Assembly: GCF_009176305.1 (NCBI RefSeq)
Contig: NZ_BLAJ01000002.1
Location: forward strand, 434,001 to 498,000
DNA length: 64,000 nucleotides
Source: Martinezella dioscoreae
GTDB lineage: Bacteria; Pseudomonadota; Alphaproteobacteria; Rhizobiales; Rhizobiaceae
Direction: 5' to 3'
In this document: positions 1-8,647 of the stretch, piece after piece
Layout of the letters: every line of letters begins with the position of its first letter
Numbering within the stretch: the stretch's first letter is position 1
Translations under genes and position numbers: made by a program
Notes under the pieces: model-generated
Database searches by the model: none
What the model was told of the DNA's origin: nothing
What the model saw: only the letters and a program-made list of their open reading frames with translations

Positions 1-216
1 GAGTTCGCCAACATTGATCGGCTCCTTGAACAGCACCTGATCGACCGACAGCGTTACGGCATATTGCTTGGAATAGCGCGACGCACAGGAGAAGGCAACG
101 CGATCGAGCAGGTTCAGAAGGGCGCCGCCATGCACCTTGCCGCTGAAATTCGCCATATCGGGCGTCATCAGCACGGTCATTTCCAGGCGATGCGGGTCTT
201 GCTCAATCGTCGTCAT
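1..216 (-). CDS. Acyl-CoA thioesterase, hotdog fold (partial, runs off the left edge)
   Basis: The first 72 residues of a minus-strand gene are present; the C-terminus lies outside the window. The stretch MANFSGKVHGGALLNLLDR followed by a TLSVDQVLFKEPINVGEL segment has the layout of YciA/BACH-type acyl-CoA thioesterases (N-x-x-G-x-x-HGG, then a T-x-S-V-D strand). These enzymes hydrolyse acyl-CoA to free acid and CoA. The ATG lies 4 bases after the paaZ stop, so it is the last visible gene of the paa operon. It may relieve CoA trapping during aryl-CoA catabolism, the role PaaI plays elsewhere, but the motif is nearer YciA than PaaI. Family call is good; substrate is inference. Confidence 0.8.
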   Translation of the reverse strand, partial: MTTIEQDPHRLEMTVLMTPDMANFSGKVHGGALLNLLDRVAFSCASRYSKQYAVTLSVDQVLFKEPINVGEL

Positions 217-220
217 GCAT

Positions 221-2278
221 TCACTCTCTTGTTTTCGCTACCATCGTCAGAACGTCATATTGCGCGACGACGGCATCCAGCTGGTTGGTCACCTTGCAAT
301 CCCAGCGCACCTCGCCGTGCTCGGCATTGATGCGGGGATTGATCTCCTTGCAGGTCAACTGCACCTGGAGCGTATCACCCGGATTGACCGGTGTCAGGAA
401 GCGGAGATTGTCGACCCCATAATTTGCGAGAACCGGGCCTGGAGCCGGATCGACGAAAAGGCCTGCCGCGAACGAGACGATGAGATAACCATGCGCCACC
501 CGGCCCTCGAAGAACGGATTGGCCTTGGCCGCCTCCTCGTCCATATGAGCATAGAACGTGTCGCCGGTGAAATGGGCGAAGTGCTCTATATCGTCGAGCG
601 TGACGGTGCGCGTGGCGGTGACGAGCTGATCGCCGACCTTTAGCTCAGCAAGCGATTTGCGGAACGGATGCTCGCTGCCGACGCGCGCATCCGCCCCATC
701 CATCCAGCGTCCCGTCACGGCCGAGAGCAGACGCGGCGTGCCCTGAACTGCAGTGCGCTGCATGTAATGCTTCACGCCACGGATACCGCCGAGCTCCTCG
801 CCACCGCCGGCACGCCCGGGACCGCCGTGAACGAGGCCCGGCAGCGGTGAACCATGACCGGTGGAGCTCTTGGCGCTCAAGCGGTTGCCGATCATGACGC
901 GACCGTGGAACGGTGCTAGACCGAGAACCACTTCCTCGGCGAAATGCGGATCGTTGGTGAAGACGGAGGCGACAAGGCTGCCCTTGCCGCGCCGTGCCAG
1001 ATCGACCGCCTCTTCCGCCGTATCATAGGGCATAACGGTACTGACCGGGCCGAAGGCCTCGACATCGTGAACGGCACGCGCCGAGCCCGGCTTGTCACAA
1101 TAAAGCAAAACCGGATTGAGGAAGGCGCCGGCGCTGGCATCGCCGGACGTGACGCGCGGATTGTCGGGATCGCCGCCGACGATCTCGGCCTCGGTGGCGA
1201 GATCCCGAATGCGAGCGCGGACTTCCTCGCGCTGGCCGAGGCTTGCAAGCGGCCCCATACGAACAGTCTCATCGGCCGGATTGCCGATTGCCATCTTGCC
1301 GAGGCGGTCGTTCAACGCGGCAATCAGCGCTTCACTATAGGAACGGGGCGCAATGACGCGGCGGATGGCTGTGCACTTCTGTCCGGCCTTGACCGTCATC
1401 TCACGGGTGACTTCCTTGACGAAGAGATCGAACTCCTCCGTGCCAGGAGCAGCATCGAGGCCGAGAACGGCCGCATTGAGGCTATCGGCCTCCATGGTGA
1501 AACGCACGGAGTTCTGGATAATCGCCCTGTACATCTTCAGGCGCTGGCCGGTTGCGGCAGAGCCGGTAAAGGTCACCACATCCTGGCCTTCGACATGATC
1601 GAGGAGATCGCCAACCGAGCCGCAAACAAGCTGCAGCGCACCTTCCGGCAGCAGGCCTGTTTCAATGATACGGCGAACCATCAGCTCGGAGAGATAGGCT
1701 GTCTGGCTCGCCGGTTTCACGATGGCGGGAACGCCGGCAAGCAATGTCGGCGCGACTTTTTCCAGCATACCCCAGCAGGGGAAATTGAAGGCATTGATGT
1801 GAACGGCGACACCCTGCAGCGGGCTTAGGATATGCTGCGCGGAAAAGCTTTGATCCTTGGAGAGCTGCTCCGCATCGCCATCGAGCAGCACGCGCGCATT
1901 CGGCAGCTCGCGACGGCCTTTGGAGGCATAGGACAGCAGGGTTCCGATGCCGCCTTCGATATCGATCCAGCTATCGGCGCGCGTGGCACCCGTCGCCGTC
2001 GAGAGCGCGTAGAACTCTTCTTTCCTCTCGAGCAGCGCCGGCCCAAGCGCCTTCAGCATTGCGGCGCGCTCATGGAAAGACATGCGCCGCAGTGCCGGTC
2101 CGCCTTTGTCGCGGCCATAGGCCAAGATCTGCTTGAAATCGATACCGGAGGAATCGATGAACGCGACAGGCACGCCGGTCGACGCATCAAGCAGTGGCAC
2201 GCCTTCCTTGGCGCCGGCAACCCAGTTGCCCCCGACATAGCTTTCAAGCCGGCGCGGCTGTTTTGCCATGATGTTCAT
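221..2278 (-). CDS. paaZ: Bifunctional oxepin-CoA hydrolase / 3-oxo-5,6-dehydrosuberyl-CoA semialdehyde dehydrogenase PaaZ
   Basis: The 685-aa product opens the oxepin-CoA ring and oxidises the resulting aldehyde in phenylacetate catabolism. Residues about 1-520 are an aldehyde dehydrogenase with catalytic Cys302 (GQKCTAIRR) and general-base Glu263 (TMEADSLNAA). Residues about 535-685 are a MaoC-like hotdog hydratase containing FTGDTFYAHMD and GRVAHGYLI. Length matches the roughly 680-aa family norm, so both activities should be intact. Its ATG overlaps the stop of the upstream gene (ATGA), which implies translational coupling. It is encoded after paaABCDE and before the thioesterase. Confidence 0.95.
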   Translation of the reverse strand: MNIMAKQPRRLESYVGGNWVAGAKEGVPLLDASTGVPVAFIDSSGIDFKQILAYGRDKGGPALRRMSFHERAAMLKALGPALLERKEEFYALSTATGATRADSWIDIEGGIGTLLSYASKGRRELPNARVLLDGDAEQLSKDQSFSAQHILSPLQGVAVHINAFNFPCWGMLEKVAPTLLAGVPAIVKPASQTAYLSELMVRRIIETGLLPEGALQLVCGSVGDLLDHVEGQDVVTFTGSAATGQRLKMYRAIIQNSVRFTMEADSLNAAVLGLDAAPGTEEFDLFVKEVTREMTVKAGQKCTAIRRVIAPRSYSEALIAALNDRLGKMAIGNPADETVRMGPLASLGQREEVRARIRDLATEAEIVGGDPDNPRVTSGDASAGAFLNPVLLYCDKPGSARAVHDVEAFGPVSTVMPYDTAEEAVDLARRGKGSLVASVFTNDPHFAEEVVLGLAPFHGRVMIGNRLSAKSSTGHGSPLPGLVHGGPGRAGGGEELGGIRGVKHYMQRTAVQGTPRLLSAVTGRWMDGADARVGSEHPFRKSLAELKVGDQLVTATRTVTLDDIEHFAHFTGDTFYAHMDEEAAKANPFFEGRVAHGYLIVSFAAGLFVDPAPGPVLANYGVDNLRFLTPVNPGDTLQVQLTCKEINPRINAEHGEVRWDCKVTNQLDAVVAQYDVLTMVAKTRE

Positions 2279-3102
2279 CCGTTTTTCCTTCCTTCATCTT
2301 TTCCGGCAATCCTGAAAGGCAAATCGCCGTTTGCTTTCCGGGCGTGGCTAAGCCAATCCGACGCAGAGAGCTGCGCATCGACATCGGCTCGCCATTCGGC
2401 CAGCAGGGTCTCGTTGGGCTGATGACGCAGGCCGAAGCGCGACAATGTCTCGAAGCGGGTCGAGCCGGCATGACCAAAGCTCGCGGCAACACGAGGGTAC
2501 CAGTAGGCCATCGAAGGTCGCGCCTTGGCCCGCCCCTCATCATCGGCGACGATGCGGGCAAGACCGGCGGCGCCGAGTTCGGCGTGCCGCTTTTCGCGCG
2601 GCAGAATGGCACGGAAAGTTTCTGCCAGCGGCTGGTAGGAGACGCGCGCCAGCTCCTTCAACTGCACGACACTGGCAGCACCCATGAGCACATTCATGAC
2701 GACAGCATCCACCCAGCCTTCGAGCGGGTAGTGGAATACGGCAAGCCGCATGTCGCCGCCGTGCCTCACAGCGCCTATATCGGCATCGCGGGCGAGCCGT
2801 GCCGCCCATGGATGCTGGACGGCATAGCGCTCGCCATCAACGCCGAAAGTCTCCATGATCTTCAGGACCTGACCGGCATGGTCGGTCTTTTCCAACACGA
2901 TGCGTGCCGCAGAAATGCGCTCCTGAATACCTGGGGCGTCGTTGATGATATCGGCAAAGCCGGCGGAACCGGCCAGTTCGCTATCGACGAAGCTCGCCAT
3001 CAAACGCAAGAGTTCGCCGCGATAGCGAGGAGGCGCATTGTCCGGCGAGGAGAGCATCCCACCCTCTTGCAGATATTGCTCGATCGGCATCGTCTCGGAC
3101 AT
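2275..3102 (-). CDS. Extra Paa_A/PaaC-family ferritin-like protein between paaE and paaZ
   Basis: The 275-aa product resembles the ferritin-like PaaA/PaaC family (phenylacetic acid catabolic domain), although paaA and paaC are both already present in this operon. I see one canonical diiron-type ExxH (PREKRHAELG). The place where PaaA has its first ExxH (DEAGH) reads LEKTDHAGQ here, so the metal site looks incomplete and the protein may be structural, as PaaC is. The start chosen is the ATG at 3102, preceded by GGGAGGAAC; a longer in-frame start exists 8 codons upstream. Its stop overlaps the paaZ start. Function unknown: a scaffold, a regulator of the epoxidase, or a second oxygenase subunit. 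Confidence 0.8.
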   Translation of the reverse strand: MSETMPIEQYLQEGGMLSSPDNAPPRYRGELLRLMASFVDSELAGSAGFADIINDAPGIQERISAARIVLEKTDHAGQVLKIMETFGVDGERYAVQHPWAARLARDADIGAVRHGGDMRLAVFHYPLEGWVDAVVMNVLMGAASVVQLKELARVSYQPLAETFRAILPREKRHAELGAAGLARIVADDEGRAKARPSMAYWYPRVAASFGHAGSTRFETLSRFGLRHQPNETLLAEWRADVDAQLSASDWLSHARKANGDLPFRIAGKDEGRKNG

Positions 3103-3130
3103 CTTGTTCCTCCCTTCGACCCACACGCGC

Positions 3131-4207
3131 CTACTGGTCGTAGCTGACGACGATGCGGTCGGTGAGCGGGTAGCACTGGCAGGTCAGCACATAGCCCTGG
3201 CGCACCTCGTAATCCTCGAGCGCGTGGTTGACCTCCATCTCCACCTCGCCTTCGAGAATCTTGGCTCGGCAGGTGGAGCAAACGCCGGCCTTGCAGGCGT
3301 AGGGCACATCCATCGCGTTTTCGAGCGCGGCATCGAGCAGGCACTGGCCATGCTTGGGAAACTTGAAGATGCGCGTCGCGCCGTCGAGCGTGACCGTCGC
3401 CTCGCACGCCGCGTCCTGGTCCGCGCCGGCGACCTGTTCCACTTTGTGCCGCGCGCGGCCGGGCTGCGCGGAGGCGAAAAGTTCGAATTTAATCTGGTCG
3501 TCGCGCATGCCGTGCTCGCGCAGCGCCGCGGCAATTGCCAGCATCATCGGCTCGGGACCGCAGATGAAGGCTGTCGCAACCGACTTGATATCGATCCAGC
3601 TCTTGAAGAGCGCCTTGCATTTTTCCGCATCGATCCTCCCCGTAAAAAGATCGATTTCCTGCGCTTCGCTTTCAAGAATGTGCAGCACCGATAGGCGGCC
3701 GAGATAGAGGTTCTTCAGATCATCGAGCTCTTCGCGGAACATGATCGAGCTGATCTGCCTGTTGGCATAGACCAGCGTGAAGACCGAGCGGGGCTCGCGC
3801 GCCAGCATGGTCTTGATGATGGAGAGCACCGGCGTGATGCCGCTGCCGCCGGCAAAGCCGAGATAGTGCCTTGCGACATCGGGCTCGATGGCTGTGAAGA
3901 AAGCGCCCATCGGCGGCATAGCCTCCAGTGTATCGCCGGCCTTCAGGTTCTCGTTGATCCATGTGGAGAAGCAGCCGCCGTCCACGCGCTTGATGCCGAC
4001 TTTCAATACGCCTTCATCCTTGCCGGCGCAGATGGAATAGGAGCGGCGCAGCTCCTCGTCCTCGAACTTGCGGCGGAAGGTCAGATACTGGCCCTGCGTG
4101 AAATCGAAGATGGCCCGGTCCTCCTCGGAAGGCGCAAGCGTGACGACGACCGCATCGCGCGTCTCGCGGCGCACATCGGTGACGGTCAGCGGATGGAAAC
4201 GTGCCAT
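3131..4207 (-). CDS. paaE: 1,2-phenylacetyl-CoA epoxidase, reductase subunit PaaE
   Basis: The 358-aa product passes electrons from NAD(P)H through FAD and a [2Fe-2S] centre to the PaaA diiron site. The N-terminal half has the FAD-binding RRSYSICAG motif and a nucleotide-binding GGSGITPVLS loop. The C-terminal plant-type ferredoxin domain has Cys305, Cys310, Cys313 and Cys343 (CKAGVCSTC, then LTCQC). The start is the ATG at 4207, giving MARFHPLTV, with a purine-rich GGACGAGG upstream; the open frame continues further upstream but that part has no family similarity. It follows paaD by 25 bases. Confidence 0.95.
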   Translation of the reverse strand: MARFHPLTVTDVRRETRDAVVVTLAPSEEDRAIFDFTQGQYLTFRRKFEDEELRRSYSICAGKDEGVLKVGIKRVDGGCFSTWINENLKAGDTLEAMPPMGAFFTAIEPDVARHYLGFAGGSGITPVLSIIKTMLAREPRSVFTLVYANRQISSIMFREELDDLKNLYLGRLSVLHILESEAQEIDLFTGRIDAEKCKALFKSWIDIKSVATAFICGPEPMMLAIAAALREHGMRDDQIKFELFASAQPGRARHKVEQVAGADQDAACEATVTLDGATRIFKFPKHGQCLLDAALENAMDVPYACKAGVCSTCRAKILEGEVEMEVNHALEDYEVRQGYVLTCQCYPLTDRIVVSYDQ

Positions 4208-4232
4208 GGATGCGGGCCTCGTCCTGTTGGGG

Positions 4233-4757
4233 TCAAATGCACTTGAAGTAATCAAAAGGTTCCTGACACTCGGTGCAGCGATAGCTTGCCTTGCAGGGCG
4301 TCGAGCCGAACTGACTGATCTTTTCCGTGTTCGTCGATCCGCAGTGTGGGCAAGCGACAACGAGGTTGGAGCGGCCCGCAAGCCGGTCAATGCGTTTCAT
4401 CAGCACGCCATCGGCAGCGGTGCCATCGATCGGCGGGGCGATGCCGTAGGCACGCAGCTTCTCGCGGCCTTCCGCGCTGATCCAATCCGTCGTCCAGGCA
4501 GGCGACAGCCGGTGCTCGAGACGCACACGGTCGAGGCCTTTTTCGGCAAGCGCCCGCTCGATATCGAGATTGATCACCGTCGTGGCGGGACAGCCCGAAT
4601 ACGTCGGCGTCACCGTAACGACAAGCGTATCTTTCCTCCACTCGACATTACGGATGATACCGAGATCGGTCAGCGAGATCACCGGGATTTCCGGATCCGG
4701 CACTTCAGACAGCCAATGCCAGACCTCGTCGACCGAAGGATGCAGCGCGGTCACCAT
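4233..4757 (-). CDS. paaD: 1,2-phenylacetyl-CoA epoxidase maturation subunit PaaD
   Basis: The 174-aa product starts with a MIP18/DUF59-type domain (VPDPEIPVISLTDLGI). It ends in a cysteine-rich tail with Cys136, Cys139, Cys155, Cys161, Cys164 and Cys173. PaaD is needed for epoxidase activity and is thought to act in metal or Fe-S centre assembly, as DUF59 proteins do. It lies between paaC and paaE, 9 bases after the paaC stop. Length and cysteine pattern are normal for the family. Confidence 0.94.
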   Translation of the reverse strand: MVTALHPSVDEVWHWLSEVPDPEIPVISLTDLGIIRNVEWRKDTLVVTVTPTYSGCPATTVINLDIERALAEKGLDRVRLEHRLSPAWTTDWISAEGREKLRAYGIAPPIDGTAADGVLMKRIDRLAGRSNLVVACPHCGSTNTEKISQFGSTPCKASYRCTECQEPFDYFKCI

Positions 4758-4766
4758 GTCCGCCTC

Positions 4767-5549
4767 CTACCAAGTCGCGCCCGGATAGGCGCGCTGCAGG
4801 AACTGCATCTCGGCCAGGAGATAGCCGAGATGCTCGGTGTGAACGCCGCGCCGGCCGCCCTTGTGCATGTAGCCATCTGCCGGGCGTTTCAGCGTCGCTT
4901 CGGTAAGTGTATCGGAGACGATCTCGTCCCAGCCCGCCTTGAGGCTTTGCGGTTCCGGGATCACGCCGGCCTGTGCCAGTGCCGCATCGGCGGCATCGCC
5001 AACGAACATTTCGCCGGTGAAGGCCCAGAGTTCGTCCAAGGCTTCCTGCATGCGGCGATGACTTTCCGCCATGCCGTCGCCAAGGCGGATAATCAGGTCG
5101 CGGCTGCGATCGAGGTGATAGGAGACTTCCTTGAAAGCCTTCTCGGCGATCTCAGCAACGCGTCGGTCGGCCGAGCCTTTCAACGCTTTCAGCAGCAGAT
5201 AGTGCCAGGCGTCGAACAGAAATTGCCGCATCAGCGTCTTGCCGAAATCGCCATTGGGGCGTTCGACCAGCAGGATATTGTGAAACTCGTAGCCGTCGCG
5301 CAGATAGGCGAGTTCGTCGGCCGAACGGCCCTTGCCTTCCACCTCACCCGCCAGAGTGAGCCAGAGCTGCGTCTGGCCGATGAGATCGAGCGCCGTGTTG
5401 GCGAGCGCGATATCCTCTTCCAGCGCCGGTCCGCGGCCGCACCATTCGGAAACGCGGTGGCCTAAGATCAGCGTGTTGTCGCCGAGGCGCAGGAGGAATT
5501 CGACGAGAGCGGCCTGAGCGGCCGCCGGCTCAAGGGTAGCGGTCGCCAT
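4767..5549 (-). CDS. paaC: 1,2-phenylacetyl-CoA epoxidase, structural subunit PaaC
   Basis: The 260-aa ferritin-like subunit pairs with catalytic PaaA in the epoxidase core. Diagnostic stretches are LGHRVSEWCGRGPALEEDIALAN, split around residues 31-53, and a DAWHYLLL helix. The start is the ATG at 5549, which overlaps the paaB stop as TGATG; a GTG one codon upstream is possible. PaaC is structural and lacks a full diiron ligand set in characterised members. It is part of the tightly spaced paaABCDE run. Confidence 0.95.
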   Translation of the reverse strand: MATATLEPAAAQAALVEFLLRLGDNTLILGHRVSEWCGRGPALEEDIALANTALDLIGQTQLWLTLAGEVEGKGRSADELAYLRDGYEFHNILLVERPNGDFGKTLMRQFLFDAWHYLLLKALKGSADRRVAEIAEKAFKEVSYHLDRSRDLIIRLGDGMAESHRRMQEALDELWAFTGEMFVGDAADAALAQAGVIPEPQSLKAGWDEIVSDTLTEATLKRPADGYMHKGGRRGVHTEHLGYLLAEMQFLQRAYPGATW

Positions 5550-5833
5550 CACATGTGCCCCACTTCATCGGGAATGTCGAAGAAGGTCGGGTGACGATAG
5601 ACCTTCGAGTTGGAGGGATCGAAGAGTGGCCCTTTTTCAGAAGGGGCGCTTGCAGTGATCTCGGAAGACCGCACCACCCAGATGCTGACCCCTTCGTTGC
5701 GGCGGGTATAGACATCGCGGGCATTGTTGATGGCCATCTCGGCATCGGGCGCATGCAGGCTGCCGACATGGCGATGGTTGAGGCCATGCTGACCACGGAT
5801 GAAGACTTCCCAAAGCGGCCATTCGCTGGACAT
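5549..5833 (-). CDS. paaB: 1,2-phenylacetyl-CoA epoxidase subunit PaaB
   Basis: The 94-aa product starts MSSEWPLWEVFIRGQHGLNH, a near-invariant PaaB opening, and contains the MAINNARDVYTRRNEG segment. PaaB is a small non-catalytic component of the epoxidase. I prefer the ATG at 5833 because GGGAG lies 8 bases upstream. The in-frame GTG three codons earlier would leave no ribosome-site spacing. The stop overlaps paaC. Confidence 0.95.
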   Translation of the reverse strand: MSSEWPLWEVFIRGQHGLNHRHVGSLHAPDAEMAINNARDVYTRRNEGVSIWVVRSSEITASAPSEKGPLFDPSNSKVYRHPTFFDIPDEVGHM

Positions 5834-5863
5834 GTTTCTCACTCCCTGAATTTTCGAGCCGCC

Positions 5864-6868
5864 TTATTCGGCGGCAATCTTTGCGGCAGCGCGGCGCTCG
5901 GCCACCTTTTCGGCATGCGCCGTCAGACCGTCGCGGAACCAAGCGCCATCCTCCCAAGCCTGCTTGCGGGCATTCAGCCGCTCCGCGTTGCAGGGGCCGT
6001 TGCCGGCGATCACGTTAAAGAATTCCTCCCAGTCCGGCTCGCCGAAATCGTAACCACCCTTTTCCTCGTTCCACTTCAGATCGGGATCGGGGACGGTCAG
6101 GCCGAGATATTCCGCCTGCGGCACGGTCTGGTCGACGAATTTTTGCCGCAGCTCGTCATTGGAATTCTGCTTGATCTTCCAGGCCATCGACTGGGCCGAA
6201 TGTACGGAGGCATCGTCCGAAGGGCCGAACATCATCAGCGACGGCCACCACCAGCGGTTCAGCGCATCCTGCACCATGGCCTTTTGCGCCGGTGTGCCCT
6301 TCACCATTTTCATCAGGATGTCGAAGCCCTGGCGCTGATGAAAGCTTTCCTCCTTGCAGATGCGGATCATGGCCCGCGAATAGGGGCCGTAGGAACAGCG
6401 TTGCAGCGGAACCTGGTTCATGATGGCGGCGCCATCGACCAGCCAGCCGATCGCCCCGATATCAGCCCAAGTCAGCGTCGGATAGTTGAAGATCGAGGAA
6501 TATTTGGCCTTGCCGGAATGCAGCTGCTCATACATCTCGTCGCGGCTGATGCCGAGCGTCTCGGCGGCGCAATAGAGATACAGGCCGTGGCCGGCTTCGT
6601 CCTGCACCTTGGCAAGCAGGATCGCCTTGCGTTCCAGCGTCGGAGCACGGGTAATCCAGTTGCCTTCCGGCAGCTGACCGACGATTTCGGAATGAGCATG
6701 CTGGCTGATCTGGCGGATCAGCGTCTTGCGGTACCCTTCCGGCATCCACTCCTTCGGCTCGATCTTCTGGCCGGCATCGACGCGCTCCTGAAAGGCGCGC
6801 TCCTGGGGATCCATCTCGTCGAGGGAGCGGATGCGGGCGTCGTCGGTTTTCACCATCTGTGCATACAT
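5864..6868 (-). CDS. paaA: 1,2-phenylacetyl-CoA epoxidase, catalytic diiron subunit PaaA
   Basis: The 334-aa product epoxidises the ring of phenylacetyl-CoA with O2. Diiron-type motifs are visible: [13 protein letters not shown] (first ExxH) and [12 protein letters not shown] (second ExxH), with the upstream glutamate in [20 protein letters not shown] sits 8 bases before the ATG. It is the first gene of paaABCDE, and the 298 bases upstream hold the candidate PaaX and TetR-type operators described separately. Confidence 0.96.
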   Translation of the reverse strand: MYAQMVKTDDARIRSLDEMDPQERAFQERVDAGQKIEPKEWMPEGYRKTLIRQISQHAHSEIVGQLPEGNWITRAPTLERKAILLAKVQDEAGHGLYLYCAAETLGISRDEMYEQLHSGKAKYSSIFNYPTLTWADIGAIGWLVDGAAIMNQVPLQRCSYGPYSRAMIRICKEESFHQRQGFDILMKMVKGTPAQKAMVQDALNRWWWPSLMMFGPSDDASVHSAQSMAWKIKQNSNDELRQKFVDQTVPQAEYLGLTVPDPDLKWNEEKGGYDFGEPDWEEFFNVIAGNGPCNAERLNARKQAWEDGAWFRDGLTAHAEKVAERRAAAKIAAE

Positions 6869-7033
6869 TGATCTTTCCTCCGTCTTCGCGCGTCCGACGC
6901 GCTCGAGAATGATCGCAGGCCCGGGGTTGTCTCGAAGCGCATCAGCAAGGCCGCCGCGTTACGGCACCGCCAGTATAAGCCTGTTTCTCGTTCTCCTCCA
7001 CGAAACAGCGATCCCGCGGCAAATGCATTAACC

Positions 7034-7045
7034 GACCGATCGGTC
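7034..7045. promoter_or_regulatory. Perfect palindrome GACCGATCGGTC, TetR-type operator candidate
   Basis: A perfect 12-base palindrome in the paaA leader, flanked as ACC-GACCGATCGGTC-ACT. Palindromes of the ACCGACCG/CGGTCGGT type are typical TetR-family sites, and TetR-type PaaR regulators control paa genes in several proteobacteria. No TetR gene is visible in the paa cluster, so the cognate regulator would lie left of the window or elsewhere. Confidence 0.5.
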
Positions 7046-7063
7046 ACTGTATTAACATGAGAT

Positions 7064-7104
7064 ATGTCACAGTACAAATGAATTTTCCAAATTTTTTGTG
7101 ACAT
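7064..7104. promoter_or_regulatory. Long inverted repeat ATGTCACA-N25-TGTGACAT, candidate PaaX operator
   Basis: Perfect 8-base arms at 7064-7071 and 7097-7104 with a 25-base spacer, upstream of paaA. E. coli PaaX binds a wide-spaced inverted repeat with a spacer of similar length, so geometry fits although the arm sequence differs. The paaX gene lies immediately upstream, which supports the assignment by context. Confidence 0.5.
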
Positions 7105-7166
7105 TTTAGACTATCAAGAGTGCAGCGAGGCAACTGCTTCGCTATGTTACTGAGAGGATTGACCCT

Positions 7167-8075
7167 TCAGAGGGACTTGAGACGTTCGTGCCGATTCTGG
7201 CTCGCCGGCGTGGTCTCTTGAAGCTTGCCTGCCTCATTGATGAAATGGCGGCCAGCATAAGCATCGGCTTTTTTCGACAAAAGCAGATAGAGATCGGCGA
7301 ACAGCCGCCGCGCCTCCTCGCCCGGCCAATTATCCGGCAGCGCAGACTTGGGAAGATGCGGCTCACGCAGCATGATCAGGCGATATTGATGCACGAGCAG
7401 CAGCCGCGCAATCAGGCAATCGAACGGCGATAGCGCGGCACAATTTCCGACGCGTTTGAAAAATGAACCGAACCGGGCAATGAATTCGCGATAGGCCTCT
7501 GCGAAACGCGGCAGGTTCCAGGCCTCTTCGGCAAATTCCCGCAATGCGCCGTTCTCGGTCGCCAACTGCGCGTCGAAGACGACGACGTTGCTCGGCAGGG
7601 GCGGTGCGGGATGCGTTCCCACTGCCAGGCGCGGGTTCAACCTCGCAAACCCCTCCCGCTCAAGGCCCTGCATAATCTCTTCCGGCGCAGGTCCGTTGAT
7701 GAGGACGAACTGCCATCGAACCGCGGGCTGCGGCCCATAGAACAGGCTGGCAGCCTCGACGAATTCAGCTTGAGCGGCGTCGGTCAGCCGATAGAAGCTG
7801 CGGCGCCCTTCGCGCTCGCCCACAAGCTGACCCGCCGCAACCAATCGCGACACTGCGGTCCGCACCAGTGTCTCGTTAATCCCGACGCTCTTGCACGTCT
7901 CGATGAGGTTGCCGATCCAGACGACGCCCCCGCGCGGCTCGATAACATCGCCGTAGATTGTCACGATGAAGCTCGCCGCTTTTATCGGCAAGTTGATAAG
8001 GAGCGCCGCAACCGCTTCGCTCAAATCATGGCCGAGTTTGACGTTATCAGCCGACACTCCAACCCTGCTCCGCAT
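7167..8075 (-). CDS. paaX: PaaX-family transcriptional repressor of phenylacetate catabolism
   Basis: The 302-aa product has an N-terminal winged helix-turn-helix (roughly residues 20-100, INETLVRTAVSRLVAAGQLVGEREGRRSFYRL), then the PaaX C-terminal region (residues about 110-280, WQFVLINGP and LPRFAEAYREFI). PaaX-family proteins repress paa operons and are released by phenylacetyl-CoA. It is encoded directly upstream of paaA on the same strand. The ATG at 8075 has no strong ribosome site, and a GTG six codons downstream is an alternative start. Confidence 0.92.
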   Translation of the reverse strand: MRSRVGVSADNVKLGHDLSEAVAALLINLPIKAASFIVTIYGDVIEPRGGVVWIGNLIETCKSVGINETLVRTAVSRLVAAGQLVGEREGRRSFYRLTDAAQAEFVEAASLFYGPQPAVRWQFVLINGPAPEEIMQGLEREGFARLNPRLAVGTHPAPPLPSNVVVFDAQLATENGALREFAEEAWNLPRFAEAYREFIARFGSFFKRVGNCAALSPFDCLIARLLLVHQYRLIMLREPHLPKSALPDNWPGEEARRLFADLYLLLSKKADAYAGRHFINEAGKLQETTPASQNRHERLKSL

Positions 8076-8140
8076 CTGAATTATTAGGGTTTATTAGCGT
8101 GAGACGCTCGCACTATTCAAGGCGAGTACGGACAGAGGCT

Positions 8141-8620
8141 TTATCGTGACACATTCGTCGGCAACGCCGTGGTGTATTTGACGCATTTCAGCGAGAAGTG
8201 CGACGACGAGCTCAGCACGGCTTCATGGGTCAGGATACCCCGCATCAAAAGCCCCTCATATTCCCTGACATCGGCAACAACCGCGCGGATCAGGTAATCC
8301 CACTCTCCCGACATGGAGTAGCATTCCAGCACCTCGCGATAGCTGGCGATGAACTGTTCGAAATCGCGGCGGGTCGGTGGATCATGGGTCTTCATTTTGA
8401 CCTGGCAGAAGACATTCAGCCCCTTGCCGATTTTGTCGGGATCGACAAGGCGAACCGTCCGGCCGAGCACGCCCGCGCTTTCCAGTGCCTTGATCCTTCG
8501 CCAGCAGGACGCGGGCGATGCGCCGACCTTTTCTGACAGCGCCGCCTGACTGATATCGCCCTCCTCCTGCAGGACGCGCAGAATCGCTCTGTCGACGTGA
8601 TCAAGATCGAAATCTTCCAT
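8141..8620 (-). CDS. Lrp/AsnC-family transcriptional regulator
   Basis: The 159-aa product has the family layout. An N-terminal HTH comes first (LDHVDRAILRVLQEEGDISQ, then ALSEKVGASPASCWRRIKALE). The RAM ligand-binding domain follows (CYSMSGEWDYLIRAVVADVREYE). Local Lrp-type regulators often answer to the amino acid whose genes they adjoin. Here the divergent operon encodes an aromatic-type aminotransferase and a 2-oxoacid dehydrogenase, so phenylalanine or a related amino acid is a reasonable but unproven ligand. The shared 118-base intergenic region carries an inverted repeat of suitable size. Confidence 0.92.
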   Translation of the reverse strand: MEDFDLDHVDRAILRVLQEEGDISQAALSEKVGASPASCWRRIKALESAGVLGRTVRLVDPDKIGKGLNVFCQVKMKTHDPPTRRDFEQFIASYREVLECYSMSGEWDYLIRAVVADVREYEGLLMRGILTHEAVLSSSSHFSLKCVKYTTALPTNVSR

Positions 8621-8647
8621 TCAGAAATCCGCCACTCATGAAACATA

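Larger units (their letters stand above)
6869..7166 (-). promoter_or_regulatory. paaX-paaA intergenic region, promoter of paaABCDE
   Basis: This 298-base gap separates paaX from paaA on the same strand. It holds a long inverted repeat (7064-7104) and, closer to paaA, a perfect 12-base palindrome (7034-7045). On the minus strand TTGTAC and TAATAC, 17 bases apart, lie between them and are a weak candidate -35/-10 pair. This would put the outer repeat over the -35 and the palindrome at the transcription start. The remaining roughly 165-base leader towards paaA shows nothing else I recognise. Confidence 0.55.

Noticed and set aside
4208..4390. 61-codon N-terminal extension of PaaE
   Set aside because: It overlaps paaD in another frame and has no reductase similarity.
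4068..5465. Long plus-strand open frame opposite paaE, paaD and paaC
   Set aside because: It is antisense to three well-supported paa genes and has no family motifs; long antisense frames are expected in GC-rich DNA.
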